Assembly (NCBI GenBank): GCA_934233735.1
Contig: CAKQGQ010000007.1
Span: 43,962 to 107,961 of the forward strand
Length of the DNA: 64,000 nt
Direction of reading: 5' to 3'
From: an uncultured Clostridia bacterium
GTDB taxonomy: Bacteria > Bacillota > Clostridia > Peptostreptococcales > Anaerovoracaceae
Shown here: piece by piece, positions 25,072-34,365 of the stretch
How the letters are laid out: each line of letters starts with the position of its first letter
Position numbering within the stretch: position 1 is the stretch's first letter
The notes under the pieces: generated by a model
What the model was told of the DNA's origin: nothing
Seen by the model: only the letters and a program-made list of their open reading frames with translations
Database searches by the model: none
Made by a program: the position numbers and the translations under genes

Positions 25072-25941
25072 CTATTCCTCCACTTTTTCTTTGTCAAATA
25101 ATTTTCTGCGCGCCGTCGAGCGTCTCATCATGTCCTTGATGCCTTCTTTGTCCGCCTCCATGAGCATCCGTTCAAGCTTGGAAATTTCCATTGTGAACAG
25201 CTTAAGCTGGTGCAGCAAAGCGTCTTTGTTCAGCAAAAACAGTTCGCTCCAAAGCGTTTCGTCAATGCGCGCGATTCTCGTCAGGTCACGGAACGAGTCA
25301 CCCGTGTAATCCTCAACCCTTTCCATGTGATTGCAGGTCATCAGTGACATCGCGATACCGTGCGTAAGCTGGGAAACGAAGCCTATCATCTCGTCGTGCT
25401 CGTATGGAGAAAGTTCGGAAATTCTCGCGAATCCAAGGATTTCACCGATTTGCCTGCAGACATCCTTTCCTTCCTCCGTGTTCTTGTCCGTCGGCACAAC
25501 GATGTAGTTCGCCTCGTAGAAAATTTTCTCATTGCTGTTTTGGATGCCAAGCTTTTCGCATCCTGCCATCGGGTGGGCCGCGATATATTCGCAGTCGTCG
25601 CGCAAAATTTTCTGTATATCGTCAACGATACAGCCCTTTACACCGGTTACATCCGTGATGAAAACGCCCGGTTTGAAATACTTCTGGTTTTCTGCAATCC
25701 ATTCTTTGAAAATATGCGGATAAAGCGCGAAAATTACCAAATCCGCCTTTCCAATCATTTCAGGATCCGGTGTCGTCGACCCTTCGGTTATGATGTAATT
25801 GTCAAGGGCGTATTGAATGGTCTCAGGATTGCTGTCAATCGCGCAAAGGTCAAAGCCGTTCTTCGCAAAGCCTTTCGCATAGCTTCCTCCGATAATTCCA
25901 AGCCCTACAATCAAAATATTCGTACTGTGGTCAATTCTCAA
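25072..25941 (-). CDS. tyrA: Prephenate dehydrogenase
   Basis: 289 residues: NAD(P)-binding start 'ILIVGLGIIGGSYAKGFAKNG', 'DLVIFALYPH', 'FITDVTGVKG', 'AAHPMAGCEKLGIQNS' and 'SQLTHGIAMSL'. It oxidatively decarboxylates prephenate to 4-hydroxyphenylpyruvate for tyrosine. No ACT or chorismate mutase domain is fused. Initiation appears to be TTG at 25941, with GAGG about 9 nt upstream inside the end of aroA; the genes overlap by 11 nt. Confidence 0.9.
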   Translation of the reverse strand: MRIDHSTNILIVGLGIIGGSYAKGFAKNGFDLCAIDSNPETIQYALDNYIITEGSTTPDPEMIGKADLVIFALYPHIFKEWIAENQKYFKPGVFITDVTGVKGCIVDDIQKILRDDCEYIAAHPMAGCEKLGIQNSNEKIFYEANYIVVPTDKNTEEGKDVCRQIGEILGFARISELSPYEHDEMIGFVSQLTHGIAMSLMTCNHMERVEDYTGDSFRDLTRIARIDETLWSELFLLNKDALLHQLKLFTMEISKLERMLMEADKEGIKDMMRRSTARRKLFDKEKVEE

Positions 25942-27145
25942 TTTTTTCTACCTCTATTCCCAGAGAAGCAAGTTTTTCGAAGAAGTCCGGAAAGCTCTTG
26001 CTGACCGCTTCCGCGCCGTCGATGATGCCACCTGTCTGCGTCAAAAGAACTGCCTCCGACATCACGATTCTGTGGTCGTTGTGTCCGTCGAGAACTTCTT
26101 TCGGCTCACGCAGCCCCTGCCTGCCGACGATGACTTGATTTTCGAGGACTTCCACCGTCACTCCGAATTTGCGAAGTTCTTCTGCCATCGCTTCTCCTCT
26201 GTTGCTTTCTTTTATTTTTAACCGGCTTGTTCCGTTAAACTTTCCGCCGTGTTTGGCCGCCGCTGCCGCAAACAGCACCGGTCCCAGATCCGGACAGTCG
26301 GAAAGGTCAAGCTCCGCGCCCGGTCTTTTCAAGGCTTCGAACAGTTCTTCATATACGCGGTCGCCCTGAAGACTGTCCTTTCGTAAATTTTCGATTTTTA
26401 CCTGCCCGCCGAGCAGATTCAGCGCCTCGAAAAAGGCGGCGTTCGAATAGTCTCCTTCTACGAAGACTTCCTCCGCATGGTAGCACTGATTTCCTTTTAT
26501 GTATAAAACATTTTCCTCCTGCCAGCCTGCCTCGACTCCGAACAGCTTCAGTGCAGAAAGCGTCATATTAATGTATGAACGGCTTTCCACCGGAGGACGG
26601 AGTACAATGCGGCTGTCGCCTTCCAGAAGCGGAAGCGCAAGCAAAAGCCCTGTTACAAACTGACTGGAAACGTTTCCGTCCATCTCAAAGCTTCCGTATC
26701 GCAGACTGCCGCGGGTTCTGATTTCTCTCTCCGTTTTCTGAAACGCAATCCCGCGCTGAAGGAAGAGTTCCTCATATACGCTAAGCGGTCGCTCCATCAG
26801 CCTCCTGCTTCCCGCGAGCACCGTTTCTTTTCCTGTCAATAAGGCAATCGGCACGAAAAAGCGCAGCGTGCTGCCGCTTTCCCTGCAGTTGAGTTTTTCA
26901 GATGCGACCGCTTTGCGAATGTCGATTCCCGATACTTTGACAGTATCTTTTTCCCTCTCGCATTGAACGCCGAGCGCGCGCAGACAGTCCATCGTAGCCA
27001 GCATGTCCCCCGAGTCGGAAATCCCATGCACGATGCATTCACCGTCCGAAAGGCCCGCACAAATCAACAGGCGGTGTGCCATGCTCTTCGAAGGCGGCGC
27101 CGAAACGGTTCCTTTCGCCGTTCCTCTTCCGATTCTTACCTTCAT
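25931..27145 (-). CDS. aroA: 3-phosphoshikimate 1-carboxyvinyltransferase (EPSP synthase)
   Basis: 404 residues. 'PPSKSMAHRLLICAGLS' (S3P/PEP site), 'CRESGSTLRFFVPIALL', 'DGNVSSQFVTGLLLALPLL', 'EGDYSNAAFFEALNLLGG' and 'DGHNDHRIVMSEAVL' mark a complete enzyme. It transfers enolpyruvyl from PEP to shikimate-3-phosphate. It overlaps aroQ by four bases (ATGA). Confidence 0.94.
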   Translation of the reverse strand: MKVRIGRGTAKGTVSAPPSKSMAHRLLICAGLSDGECIVHGISDSGDMLATMDCLRALGVQCEREKDTVKVSGIDIRKAVASEKLNCRESGSTLRFFVPIALLTGKETVLAGSRRLMERPLSVYEELFLQRGIAFQKTEREIRTRGSLRYGSFEMDGNVSSQFVTGLLLALPLLEGDSRIVLRPPVESRSYINMTLSALKLFGVEAGWQEENVLYIKGNQCYHAEEVFVEGDYSNAAFFEALNLLGGQVKIENLRKDSLQGDRVYEELFEALKRPGAELDLSDCPDLGPVLFAAAAAKHGGKFNGTSRLKIKESNRGEAMAEELRKFGVTVEVLENQVIVGRQGLREPKEVLDGHNDHRIVMSEAVLLTQTGGIIDGAEAVSKSFPDFFEKLASLGIEVEKIEN

Positions 27146-27624
27146 TTTTCTCCTCCTGCCTGCGGCTTTGCTTCCTGCTCCTGCTTTCTCAGCATTTCAT
27201 ACAGATAGTCCGCCGCTTCCAGATAGCCGTCCGTGCCATGTCCCATAACCGTGAAGCAGCACGCCTTGCGGATATAGCTTACCTGCCTGAAATCTTCGCG
27301 TTTGGAAACGTCCGAAATATGAACCTCCGCAGTCGGAATTCTCACCGCATTCACCGCATCCAAAAGCGCGATGCTCGTGTGCGTATAGGCACCCGGATTG
27401 ATGATGATTCCGTCTGTTTTATCCCAATATGTCTGCTGAATACGGTCAACCAGTGCACCTTCGTGGTTCGACTGATAAAACTCACATTCCACGCCGTCTA
27501 AATCTTCGGCGCAATGCTTTTTTATCTTTTCCAGAAGCATTTCATAGGTCTCATTTCCGTATTTGTCCGGCTCCCGGATGCCAAGCATATTCAGATTCGG
27601 TCCGTTTATAATTAAAAGTTTCAT
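27142..27624 (-). CDS. aroQ: Type II 3-dehydroquinate dehydratase
   Basis: 160 residues. 'INGPNLNMLGIREPDKYG' including the catalytic Tyr/Arg loop, 'FYQSNHEGALVDRIQ', 'INPGAYTHTSIALLDA' and 'VHISDVSKREDFR' are typical. The C-terminus carries a short charged extension (KQEQEAKPQAGGEK). It lies 18 nt after aroC. Confidence 0.94.
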   Translation of the reverse strand: MKLLIINGPNLNMLGIREPDKYGNETYEMLLEKIKKHCAEDLDGVECEFYQSNHEGALVDRIQQTYWDKTDGIIINPGAYTHTSIALLDAVNAVRIPTAEVHISDVSKREDFRQVSYIRKACCFTVMGHGTDGYLEAADYLYEMLRKQEQEAKPQAGGEK

Positions 27625-27642
27625 TTTTCTCCGTCCTGTTTG

Positions 27643-28749
27643 TTATTTTCCCTCACCTTGAAAGACATTGGTTCCGAAGCGTGTCGTCATCAGGTCTGCG
27701 ATGGTCAGCGCCGTTACCGCGTCCACCACGGCTCTCGCCCGATGAATCACCGCCGGGTCGTGTCTTCCCTGAAGGGAAAGCTCTACATTTTCTTTCGTAT
27801 CAAAATTGATTGTTTTCTGTGTTTTAAAAATGGATGGCGTCGGCTTTACCGCTGTACGGAAAACTATCGGCATGCCGTTGGAAATTCCGCCGTTAATGCC
27901 GCCGTTGTGATTGGTAAGTGTCACCGCTTCTCCCTCCGCATAGGCAAATGCATCATTTGCCTCAGAGCCTTTCATCTTCGCGAAGTCAAAGCCCGCACCG
28001 AATTCGATTCCTTTGACTGCAGGAACCGAAAATACCGCATGCGCCAGCATTCCTTCCAGCGTGTCAAACCATGGCTCGCCCAATCCTGCCGGAAGTCCAA
28101 AGACCACTGTTTCTAAAACGCCACCGACGCTGTCACCTTCTTTGGCCGCGCATTCAATCTCCGTCCACATGGCCTCAGCCGCAGCGCTGTCAAGCACCGG
28201 AAACTGCAGGCTTCCAAGGGTTTTAATTTCTTCTTTATAATTCTTTTCGTCAAGCTTGCGGTCGGAAATTCCGTGACAGTCTGCAATATGCGTTCCGATG
28301 AAAACACCTTTTGATTCCAGTGCCTTCATCGCGATTGCTCCTGCGGCAACTAAAGCTGCCGTAATTCTGCCCGAAAAATGTCCGCCGCCGCGATAATCCT
28401 CGAATCCGCCGTATTTGCAGCGCGCCGTGTAATCGGCATGGGAAGGTCTTGCAACCGACATGGTCTTACTGTAGTCGCGGCTTCTCGTGTCCGCATTTTT
28501 TATCACCAGCGCCAAAGGCGTCCCCGTCGTGTAGCCTTCGAAAACGCCGCTTAAAAACTCAACTTCGTCGTCTTCCTGCCGCCCGGTGGAAATTTTTCCA
28601 TATGCGCGGCGAAGGTCCATCTTCGCTTTGATATATTCCTCGTCCACGGGAATTCCCGGTGATAAACCGTCGAGCACCGCGCCGACCGCAGGGCCGTGGC
28701 TTTCTCCGAAAAGCGTCACCGTCCATGCGTTTCCGAATGTGTTTTTCAT
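27643..28749 (-). CDS. aroC: Chorismate synthase
   Basis: 368 residues. 'TLFGESHGPAVGAVLDG' (FMN/substrate His), 'RRAYGKISTGRQEDDEVEF', 'RPSHADYTARCKYG', 'GGGHFSGRITAALVAAGA' and 'GRHDPAVIHRARAVVDA' identify it. It makes chorismate from EPSP and needs reduced FMN. It overlaps aroB by ATGA. Confidence 0.95.
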   Translation of the reverse strand: MKNTFGNAWTVTLFGESHGPAVGAVLDGLSPGIPVDEEYIKAKMDLRRAYGKISTGRQEDDEVEFLSGVFEGYTTGTPLALVIKNADTRSRDYSKTMSVARPSHADYTARCKYGGFEDYRGGGHFSGRITAALVAAGAIAMKALESKGVFIGTHIADCHGISDRKLDEKNYKEEIKTLGSLQFPVLDSAAAEAMWTEIECAAKEGDSVGGVLETVVFGLPAGLGEPWFDTLEGMLAHAVFSVPAVKGIEFGAGFDFAKMKGSEANDAFAYAEGEAVTLTNHNGGINGGISNGMPIVFRTAVKPTPSIFKTQKTINFDTKENVELSLQGRHDPAVIHRARAVVDAVTALTIADLMTTRFGTNVFQGEGK

Positions 28750-29750
28750 GCGAATACCTCCTTATAAAGCCTTAAAAGCTCCTCGCGTGTGCATTTTTCG
28801 AATCGGAAGTTTCCGAGCTCGCCGACCTGCACGGTTACAACTGCGCCTGCCTCCGCCTTCTTATCATGCATTGCATCTGCGATAACCGCCTGCGCATCGG
28901 CACTGCAGTCCGTCGGAAGCCCTGCCTGCTTCAGCATCGGCACGAGCCGCCTGCGCAGGTTCTCGCTGCACATCGGAAGCATGCCGAGCGCCACGCTTTC
29001 GCCATGCAGAAACTCCGTATTACTCTCGATTCCGTGACCGAGCGTGTGTCCGAAGTTCAGAACTCTGCGAAGTCCCGTCTCTTTTTCGTCGTTTTCCACG
29101 ACATGAATTTTTATCCTTAACGCCGCCTCGATGGCAGCTTCCACATTTTCCGCTGTAATCCCTTTTGCTTCGATTGCTTCAAAAAACTTTGCATCGGATG
29201 TCGCAGCCATTTTGATAATCTCCGCCGCGCCGCAGGCAAACTGCCTTGCGTCCAGTGTTTCCAGCACATCCGGGTCAATCAGCACGCCCTTCGGCTGATA
29301 AAAAGCGCCGATGATATTCTTGATTCCGCAAAAATCAATCGCTGTTTTGCCGCCGACCGAGGAATCCACCTGCGAAAGCAGGGTCGTCGGAACATTGTAA
29401 AAATCCACGCCTCTCATATAGCAGGACGCCGCAAATCCCGTCAGATCTCCGACCACGCCGCCTCCGACGGCAATTACGCAGTCCTTTCTGGTAAGGTTTT
29501 GCATAAGCATCGCTTTGCAGATTTCCTGCAGAGTGTCGAAGTTCTTCGAGCCTTCGCCCTGCGGAATTGTGAAAATATAGCTTTCTTTGCACTGCGCCGC
29601 GATTTTCTCCGCATAAGCCTGCGGAACACCGTTGTCCATGACAAGAAAGACTTTGCGCTCTAAATTGAAAACTGCTCCTGCGTGCGAAAGCTGCCCGCGC
29701 CCAAGCGTAATATCATAGCTGTCTTTTCCCAGATTTACAGGTAAAATCAT
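28746..29750 (-). CDS. aroB: 3-dehydroquinate synthase
   Basis: 334 residues. 'IAVGGGVVGDLTGFAASCYMRG' (NAD site), 'VPTTLLSQVDSSVGGKTAID', 'KNIIGAFYQPKGVLIDPD', 'RRVLNFGHTLGHGIES' and 'FLHGESVALGM' (metal-binding His) are intact. It overlaps pheA by four bases. Confidence 0.95.
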   Translation of the reverse strand: MILPVNLGKDSYDITLGRGQLSHAGAVFNLERKVFLVMDNGVPQAYAEKIAAQCKESYIFTIPQGEGSKNFDTLQEICKAMLMQNLTRKDCVIAVGGGVVGDLTGFAASCYMRGVDFYNVPTTLLSQVDSSVGGKTAIDFCGIKNIIGAFYQPKGVLIDPDVLETLDARQFACGAAEIIKMAATSDAKFFEAIEAKGITAENVEAAIEAALRIKIHVVENDEKETGLRRVLNFGHTLGHGIESNTEFLHGESVALGMLPMCSENLRRRLVPMLKQAGLPTDCSADAQAVIADAMHDKKAEAGAVVTVQVGELGNFRFEKCTREELLRLYKEVFA

Positions 29751-30901
29751 TCCTTTGCCTCCATGCTGTAATCGTTCAGATTGTTATAGGAACCGACGAT
29801 TTTGATTTTGTCGCAGCAATGCTTCATCTCTTCGATGCAGGTGCGTCCATCCTCGCCGTAAATATCGCCTTCGGCTTCCACATAGAAGTAATACTGCCAA
29901 AGCAGCTCCTTCATCGGTCTGGAGCGCAGTGTCCTCATGTTGAACCCGTGTCTGCCGATGATGCTTAGCGCCTCCGCAAGCGAGCCCGCTTCGTTTCTCG
30001 CCGTAAACAAAAGTGAGAAGTAAGGCTTGTTTCCATGGTCTGCCGCGCGGCTGTCCACTCTGGAAAATACCGCAAACCTTGTCGTATTGGAGCGGTCATC
30101 GTTAATGCTTCTTGCGATGACCGAAAGCCCTGTCAGCTCCGCGGTTTCCGCGCTTGCGATTGCCGCAATGCTTTTATCGTTCTGCGCCTTGACGAACTCC
30201 GCCGCCAAAGCCGTATTCGAATATTCCTTTTCCTTCAGATGATGCTCCTTGATGAATGCCGAGCACTGGGAAAGCGCCTGCGGATGTGTCACAACCGTTT
30301 TCACATCGTAAAGCGTTGTTCCCTCGATTCCGAGTAAATCATGCGTGACCGCAAGGTCGTACATTCCGTTGACAAAAAGCGTTCCGAAAAACATCAGGTC
30401 GTTTACCTGGTCCACATCGCCCGCGAAGCTGTTTTCCACCGGAAGCACCGCGCAGTCGCAGTCCCCGTTTTCCACCGCCTCATAGGCCTTTTTGAAGCTT
30501 CCGTAGGCAATCTTTTCGGAAGTCGGAAAGATTTTCGTCGCCGCGATATGCGCAAACGCCCCTTCGGTTCCGCAGTATGCCACACGCAGACCGCTGAGAA
30601 TCCGGCTCTGATATTTGCGGGAAAGCTCCATCAGATTTTTCTGAAAGCCGAAATAGTAGGACTTCAAATCCGGATTGTCGATTCTTTTCGCTCCGTTTTG
30701 CAATACCTGCTCTTCTCTTTCCGCATCGTAAATTGGAAGGCCGTTTGCTCTTTTATATTCCGCAACCTGCGCTACAAGCTCCATTCTCTTTTCGAAAAGA
30801 TGCGCCATCTCGTCATCCGTTTGGCTGATATCCTTTCTGATTTCAGCCAGATTTCGCACTGCGGCGTTTTCGTTTGTGTCTGTTTTCGTTGTCTTTGTCA
30901 T
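29747..30901 (-). CDS. pheA: Bifunctional chorismate mutase / prephenate dehydratase
   Basis: 384 residues in three parts. A chorismate mutase domain of AroQ type (about 15-95, 'LAEIRKDISQTDDEMAHLFE', 'ANGLPIYDAEREEQVL') comes first. A prephenate dehydratase domain (about 105-285, 'VAYCGTEGAFAHIAA', 'VLPVENSFAGDVDQVND', 'VVTHPQALSQCSAFI', 'DDRSNTTRFAVFSR') follows. A C-terminal ACT domain (about 297-375, 'NEAGSLAEALSIIGRHGFNM') closes it; its LRSRP corresponds to the Phe-sensing ESRP motif. It is first of the aromatic genes, 3 nt after the ABC exporter. Confidence 0.93.
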   Translation of the reverse strand: MTKTTKTDTNENAAVRNLAEIRKDISQTDDEMAHLFEKRMELVAQVAEYKRANGLPIYDAEREEQVLQNGAKRIDNPDLKSYYFGFQKNLMELSRKYQSRILSGLRVAYCGTEGAFAHIAATKIFPTSEKIAYGSFKKAYEAVENGDCDCAVLPVENSFAGDVDQVNDLMFFGTLFVNGMYDLAVTHDLLGIEGTTLYDVKTVVTHPQALSQCSAFIKEHHLKEKEYSNTALAAEFVKAQNDKSIAAIASAETAELTGLSVIARSINDDRSNTTRFAVFSRVDSRAADHGNKPYFSLLFTARNEAGSLAEALSIIGRHGFNMRTLRSRPMKELLWQYYFYVEAEGDIYGEDGRTCIEEMKHCCDKIKIVGSYNNLNDYSMEAKE

Positions 30902-30904
30902 TTC

Positions 30905-32650
30905 TTACCTCATCTGAACTTGATATAGTTTCGCGAAACTGCCGCCTGCTGCGAGCAGCTCCTCCTGTGTTCCTTCTTCTTCGATTCTGCCGTTTTCGAT
31001 AACCACCACACGGTCGGCGTTTCGGATTGTCGCCAGACGGTGCGCGATAATCAAGGTGGTTCTGCCAACCGACAGTTCGTCGAACGCCTTCTGGATATGC
31101 GCCTCCGTCACGCTGTCAAGTGCCGAAGTGGCTTCATCCAAAATCAGAATCGGCGGATTCTTCAGAAAAATTCTTGCGATGGAAATACGCTGCTTCTGCC
31201 CACCTGAGAGAAGCGCCCCTCGCTCGCCTACGTAAGTGTCAAAGCCGTCTTCCATCTTCATAATGTCGTCGTAAATCTCCGCCTTTTTCGCAGCCGCAAC
31301 CACTTCCTCATAGGATGCCGAAGGCCTGCCATACCTTATATTTTCATAAATCGTGTCTGCAAACAGGAAGACATCCTGCTGCACGATTCCGATATTCCTT
31401 CTGAGTGAGCTTTTCGTGAGGCTGCGGATATCCTGCCCATCAATCGTAATTCTTCCATCCTCCACATCATAGAAACGCGGAATCAGCTGGCAGAGCGTGC
31501 TCTTGCCGCCGCCCGAATGTCCGACGATTGCCACGCTCTCTCCTGCCCGGATATTCAGCGAAACGCCGTGAAGCACATCGGTTTCCTTCCGGTAGCCGAA
31601 CACCACATTTTCCAGCGTGATGTCGCCCCGCACATCCGTCAGTTCCTCTGCATCGTCCGCTTCCTGAATGCTCGGCTCGATTCGCATCACCTCAACGAAC
31701 CGCTTCAGACCTGCCAGTCCGTTCGTAAAGATCTCCGCGAAGTTCGTCAGCTTGCGGACAGGCGTCACGAAAGTCGTAATATATAATGTAAATGTAATTA
31801 AATCAATATAGTTCAGGCTTCCCTTCATAATCAGCCAGCCGCCCACAGTTATCACCGCAATCTGCAGGAAGCAGATGAAAAATTCCAGTGAAGCGTTGAA
31901 ACGTCCCATCGCCTTGTAATAGTTCGTCTTTGAGCCTTTATACATCTCGTTGGAACGGTCAAAACGCTCAAAATCCACATCGCGGTTGTCAAAGGCCTTC
32001 GAGGTCTTCATCCCGGAAAGCGTCGATTCGATGTCCGCATTGATGTTCGCCATCTTTTTCTTGACCTGAACCGAAGAGTCCATCATGTCTTTCCTGCAAA
32101 AGATTACAATCGCGATAAAGATCGGCACGATGACAAGCACAATCAGCGCCAGTCTCCATTCCACCGCCAGCATGACCGCCAGTGCTCCGATAATCGTAAC
32201 CGCAGAAATCAGCAAATCCTCCGGTCCGTGATGCGCCAGCTCTGTAATCTCAAACAAATCTCCGGTTAGACGGTTCATCAGTTTTCCGGTACGGTTCTTA
32301 TCGAAAAAGTCAAAATCCAGCTCCTGAAAATGCAGATATAAATCCCTGCGGATATCCGCCTCGATCCGTATGCCAAACTGATGTCCCCAAAAGGTGATAA
32401 TGTAGTTCATGAACGCCCGCACTACGAATGCACAGGTCACAATTGCCATAATCGCGAAAAACGCCCGATACATTTTATCCGGAAGCAGATCATACATCAC
32501 ATATCTGGAAATCAGCGGAAAAAGCACATCAATCGCCGCGACGATGAATGCGCAGACCATGTCTAAAGCGAACAGTTTTCCGTGTGCCGGAAAGTACGAT
32601 ATAAAGATTTGAAAAAGGGATTTGTTAAAATCCTGTTCTTTTGTTTTCAT
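30905..32650 (-). CDS. ABC exporter, fused membrane and ATPase domains
   Basis: 581 residues: six-helix ABC_membrane domain (about 20-310) and an ATPase domain with 'AIVGHSGGGKSTLCQLIPRFY' (Walker A), 'LLSGGQKQRISIAR' (signature), 'ILILDEATSALDS' (Walker B) and 'LIIAHRLATI'. It is an MsbA/LmrA-type half transporter acting as a homodimer. The ATG at 32650 has GAGG 8 nt upstream; a GTG start five codons earlier would overlap that site. It lies 3 nt before pheA, so it belongs to the same transcript. Substrate unknown; an aromatic compound is only a contextual guess. Confidence 0.88.
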   Translation of the reverse strand: MKTKEQDFNKSLFQIFISYFPAHGKLFALDMVCAFIVAAIDVLFPLISRYVMYDLLPDKMYRAFFAIMAIVTCAFVVRAFMNYIITFWGHQFGIRIEADIRRDLYLHFQELDFDFFDKNRTGKLMNRLTGDLFEITELAHHGPEDLLISAVTIIGALAVMLAVEWRLALIVLVIVPIFIAIVIFCRKDMMDSSVQVKKKMANINADIESTLSGMKTSKAFDNRDVDFERFDRSNEMYKGSKTNYYKAMGRFNASLEFFICFLQIAVITVGGWLIMKGSLNYIDLITFTLYITTFVTPVRKLTNFAEIFTNGLAGLKRFVEVMRIEPSIQEADDAEELTDVRGDITLENVVFGYRKETDVLHGVSLNIRAGESVAIVGHSGGGKSTLCQLIPRFYDVEDGRITIDGQDIRSLTKSSLRRNIGIVQQDVFLFADTIYENIRYGRPSASYEEVVAAAKKAEIYDDIMKMEDGFDTYVGERGALLSGGQKQRISIARIFLKNPPILILDEATSALDSVTEAHIQKAFDELSVGRTTLIIAHRLATIRNADRVVVIENGRIEEEGTQEELLAAGGSFAKLYQVQMR

Positions 32651-32666
32651 TCCTAATAACCTCACA

Positions 32667-32700
32667 AGGGCAGCCTGTTAAGACTGCCCTATTTTTATTT
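32667..32700 (+). terminator. Hairpin with plus-strand T run between MATE and ABC exporter genes
   Basis: AGGGCAG / CTGCCCT stem followed by ATTTTTATTTTTT on the plus strand. On the minus strand, where the genes are transcribed, it lacks a T run and lies just before the exporter ribosome site, so there it may only be an mRNA stem. Confidence 0.45.
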
Positions 32701-32723
32701 TTTCCTCGGGTATATGCTCTATA

Positions 32724-34133
32724 TTAACCCATTTCTTGTTGTAATTCAATAGATTTTTTTATTTTTTTTGTGATAATTACATAACAAATGATGTGTGCCG
32801 TCGTCGTAATTGCCCATGTCACCGGATAGGAAGCATAGACAAACTCGACATGGTGGAACGCAGGCAGCTGACATACCGTCAAAATCCAAACGATACGAAG
32901 CACGCAGGCCCCCAGAAGCGACACAATCATCGGCAGAATCGAATAGCCAAGCCCTCGAATCATACCAGTCATCGCATCCATAATCCCGCAAAGGAAATAC
33001 GGAATGCAGATGTACATCATACGCTTCAGGCCTTCCTGCACAACCAAAGCGCTTTTTGAATAGATTCCAAGTAGCGGAGTGCCGAACAGATAGGTCAGGT
33101 TTCCGATTGTGATTCCCGTTACTGCCGCGCACGATACTGCGCAAATCAAAATCTTTTTAACTCTTTCATATTTCCCTGCCCCGACATTCTGGCTCGTAAA
33201 CGAAATCGCCGCCTGATAAAAAGCGTTCATCGCAAAATATGTAAAATTCTCAAGGTTTGACGACGCCGCACTTCCCGCCATAACATATTTGCCATAGCTG
33301 TTAATCGACGACTGAATAATTACATTCGACAGCGCGAACAGCACGCCCTGAAAGCCTGCCGGAAGTCCAATCTGCAAAATAATTTTCAGCTTATGTCCAT
33401 GAATCTTCAAAAGCTTTCTCTCCAGCTTGAAAGCATCCGGCTCCCTGCTGAGGCAGCGCAAAACCAAAAATGCGGACAAGCACTGTGAAATCGATGTCGC
33501 CGCCGCAACGCCCGCCACATCCATCTTCAGCGAAATGACGAAGAACATATTCAGACCCACATTCAATGCGCCCGCAATCGCCAGATACATCAGCGGTCTT
33601 GCCGTATCGCCCTTCGCACGCAAAACTGCACTTCCGAAGTTGTATATCATCATCGCAGGCATTCCCGCGAAATAAATCTGCATGTAAATTGTCGAAAGCG
33701 GCAAAATTTCATCCGGCGTTCCCATCATCGCCAAAATCGGGTTGGAAATCAGAATTCCGATTACTGCAAGCCCCGCGCCGCAGACGATACTCAGCGCTAT
33801 CGAGGTATGCACGGTCTGGCTGATGTCCGCATCCCTCTTCGCCCCGTAATACCTCGCCGTCAGCACATTCGCACCAATCGCAAGTCCTACGAAAAGGTTC
33901 ACCAAAAGGTTGAGTAGGGATGCTGTCGCGCCGACCGCCGCCAGCGAATTGTCCCCCGCAAACCTTCCGATGACAATGATGTCCGCCGCATTGAACAAAA
34001 GCTGCAAAATACTCGACCCCATCAGCGGGAACGAAAACAGCAGCATCTTCTTCAGCACTGAACCGCTTGTCATATCAATCTCATGCTTATGTATTTTTCC
34101 TTCTTCTAAACTTTCTTCCTCAATTTTCTCCAT
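32724..34133 (-). CDS. MATE-family multidrug/Na+ antiporter
   Basis: 469 residues with 12 membrane segments and MATE signatures: 'FSFPLMGSSILQLLFNAADIIVIGRFAG', 'LFVGLAIGANVLTARYYGA', 'RAKGDTARPLMYLAIAGALNVGLN', 'SFTSQNVGAGKYERVK'. The ATG at 34133 (MEKIEEESLEEG) follows AAGGAGC. A promoter TTGAGA-17-TAGAAT at 34189-34161 precedes it. The exporter and aromatic genes follow within short gaps, so this promoter may feed the whole 11-kb unit. Confidence 0.9.
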   Translation of the reverse strand: MEKIEEESLEEGKIHKHEIDMTSGSVLKKMLLFSFPLMGSSILQLLFNAADIIVIGRFAGDNSLAAVGATASLLNLLVNLFVGLAIGANVLTARYYGAKRDADISQTVHTSIALSIVCGAGLAVIGILISNPILAMMGTPDEILPLSTIYMQIYFAGMPAMMIYNFGSAVLRAKGDTARPLMYLAIAGALNVGLNMFFVISLKMDVAGVAAATSISQCLSAFLVLRCLSREPDAFKLERKLLKIHGHKLKIILQIGLPAGFQGVLFALSNVIIQSSINSYGKYVMAGSAASSNLENFTYFAMNAFYQAAISFTSQNVGAGKYERVKKILICAVSCAAVTGITIGNLTYLFGTPLLGIYSKSALVVQEGLKRMMYICIPYFLCGIMDAMTGMIRGLGYSILPMIVSLLGACVLRIVWILTVCQLPAFHHVEFVYASYPVTWAITTTAHIICYVIITKKIKKSIELQQEMG

Positions 34134-34160
34134 TTCATTGCTCCTTATACTTCTTAGCAT

Positions 34161-34189
34161 ATTCTATACCACTTTTTGCGAATTCTCAA
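34161..34189 (-). promoter_or_regulatory. Promoter of the MATE gene and possibly the whole exporter/aromatic operon
   Basis: TTGAGA (34189-34184) and TAGAAT (34166-34161) with a 17-bp spacer on the minus strand. Confidence 0.55.
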
Positions 34190-34204
34190 ATCCTTTTTTT
34201 TAAA

Positions 34205-34365
34205 CATTGTCGTCCGCCCGGCCGGGCGGTCTTGGATGCATCCGACGCCTTGGCACGGCGTTCAGCGCTGCGGCTGAGCCGAATTGAGCGGCGCCGGCGG
34301 CGTGGGCGTGGGCGCTGGTGGCGTGGGGGCGCTTGGGGCGCTTGGCGTAGTGGCGTGGGGCGCTT
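34205..34365. other. GC-rich non-coding block with G-rich imperfect tandem repeats
   Basis: The base composition changes sharply from the flanking AT-rich DNA. It holds a perfect 16-bp palindrome CCGCCCGGCCGGGCGG (34214-34229) and repeated GGCGTGG / GCGCTTGG units (34290-34370). It abuts the conserved end of the repeat element that follows. No credible gene. Confidence 0.6.

Noticed and set aside
32651..32723. T-box or tryptophan-type attenuator before the exporter/aromatic genes
   Set aside because: The gap is 73 nt, too short for a T-box, and the single hairpin has its T run on the wrong strand.
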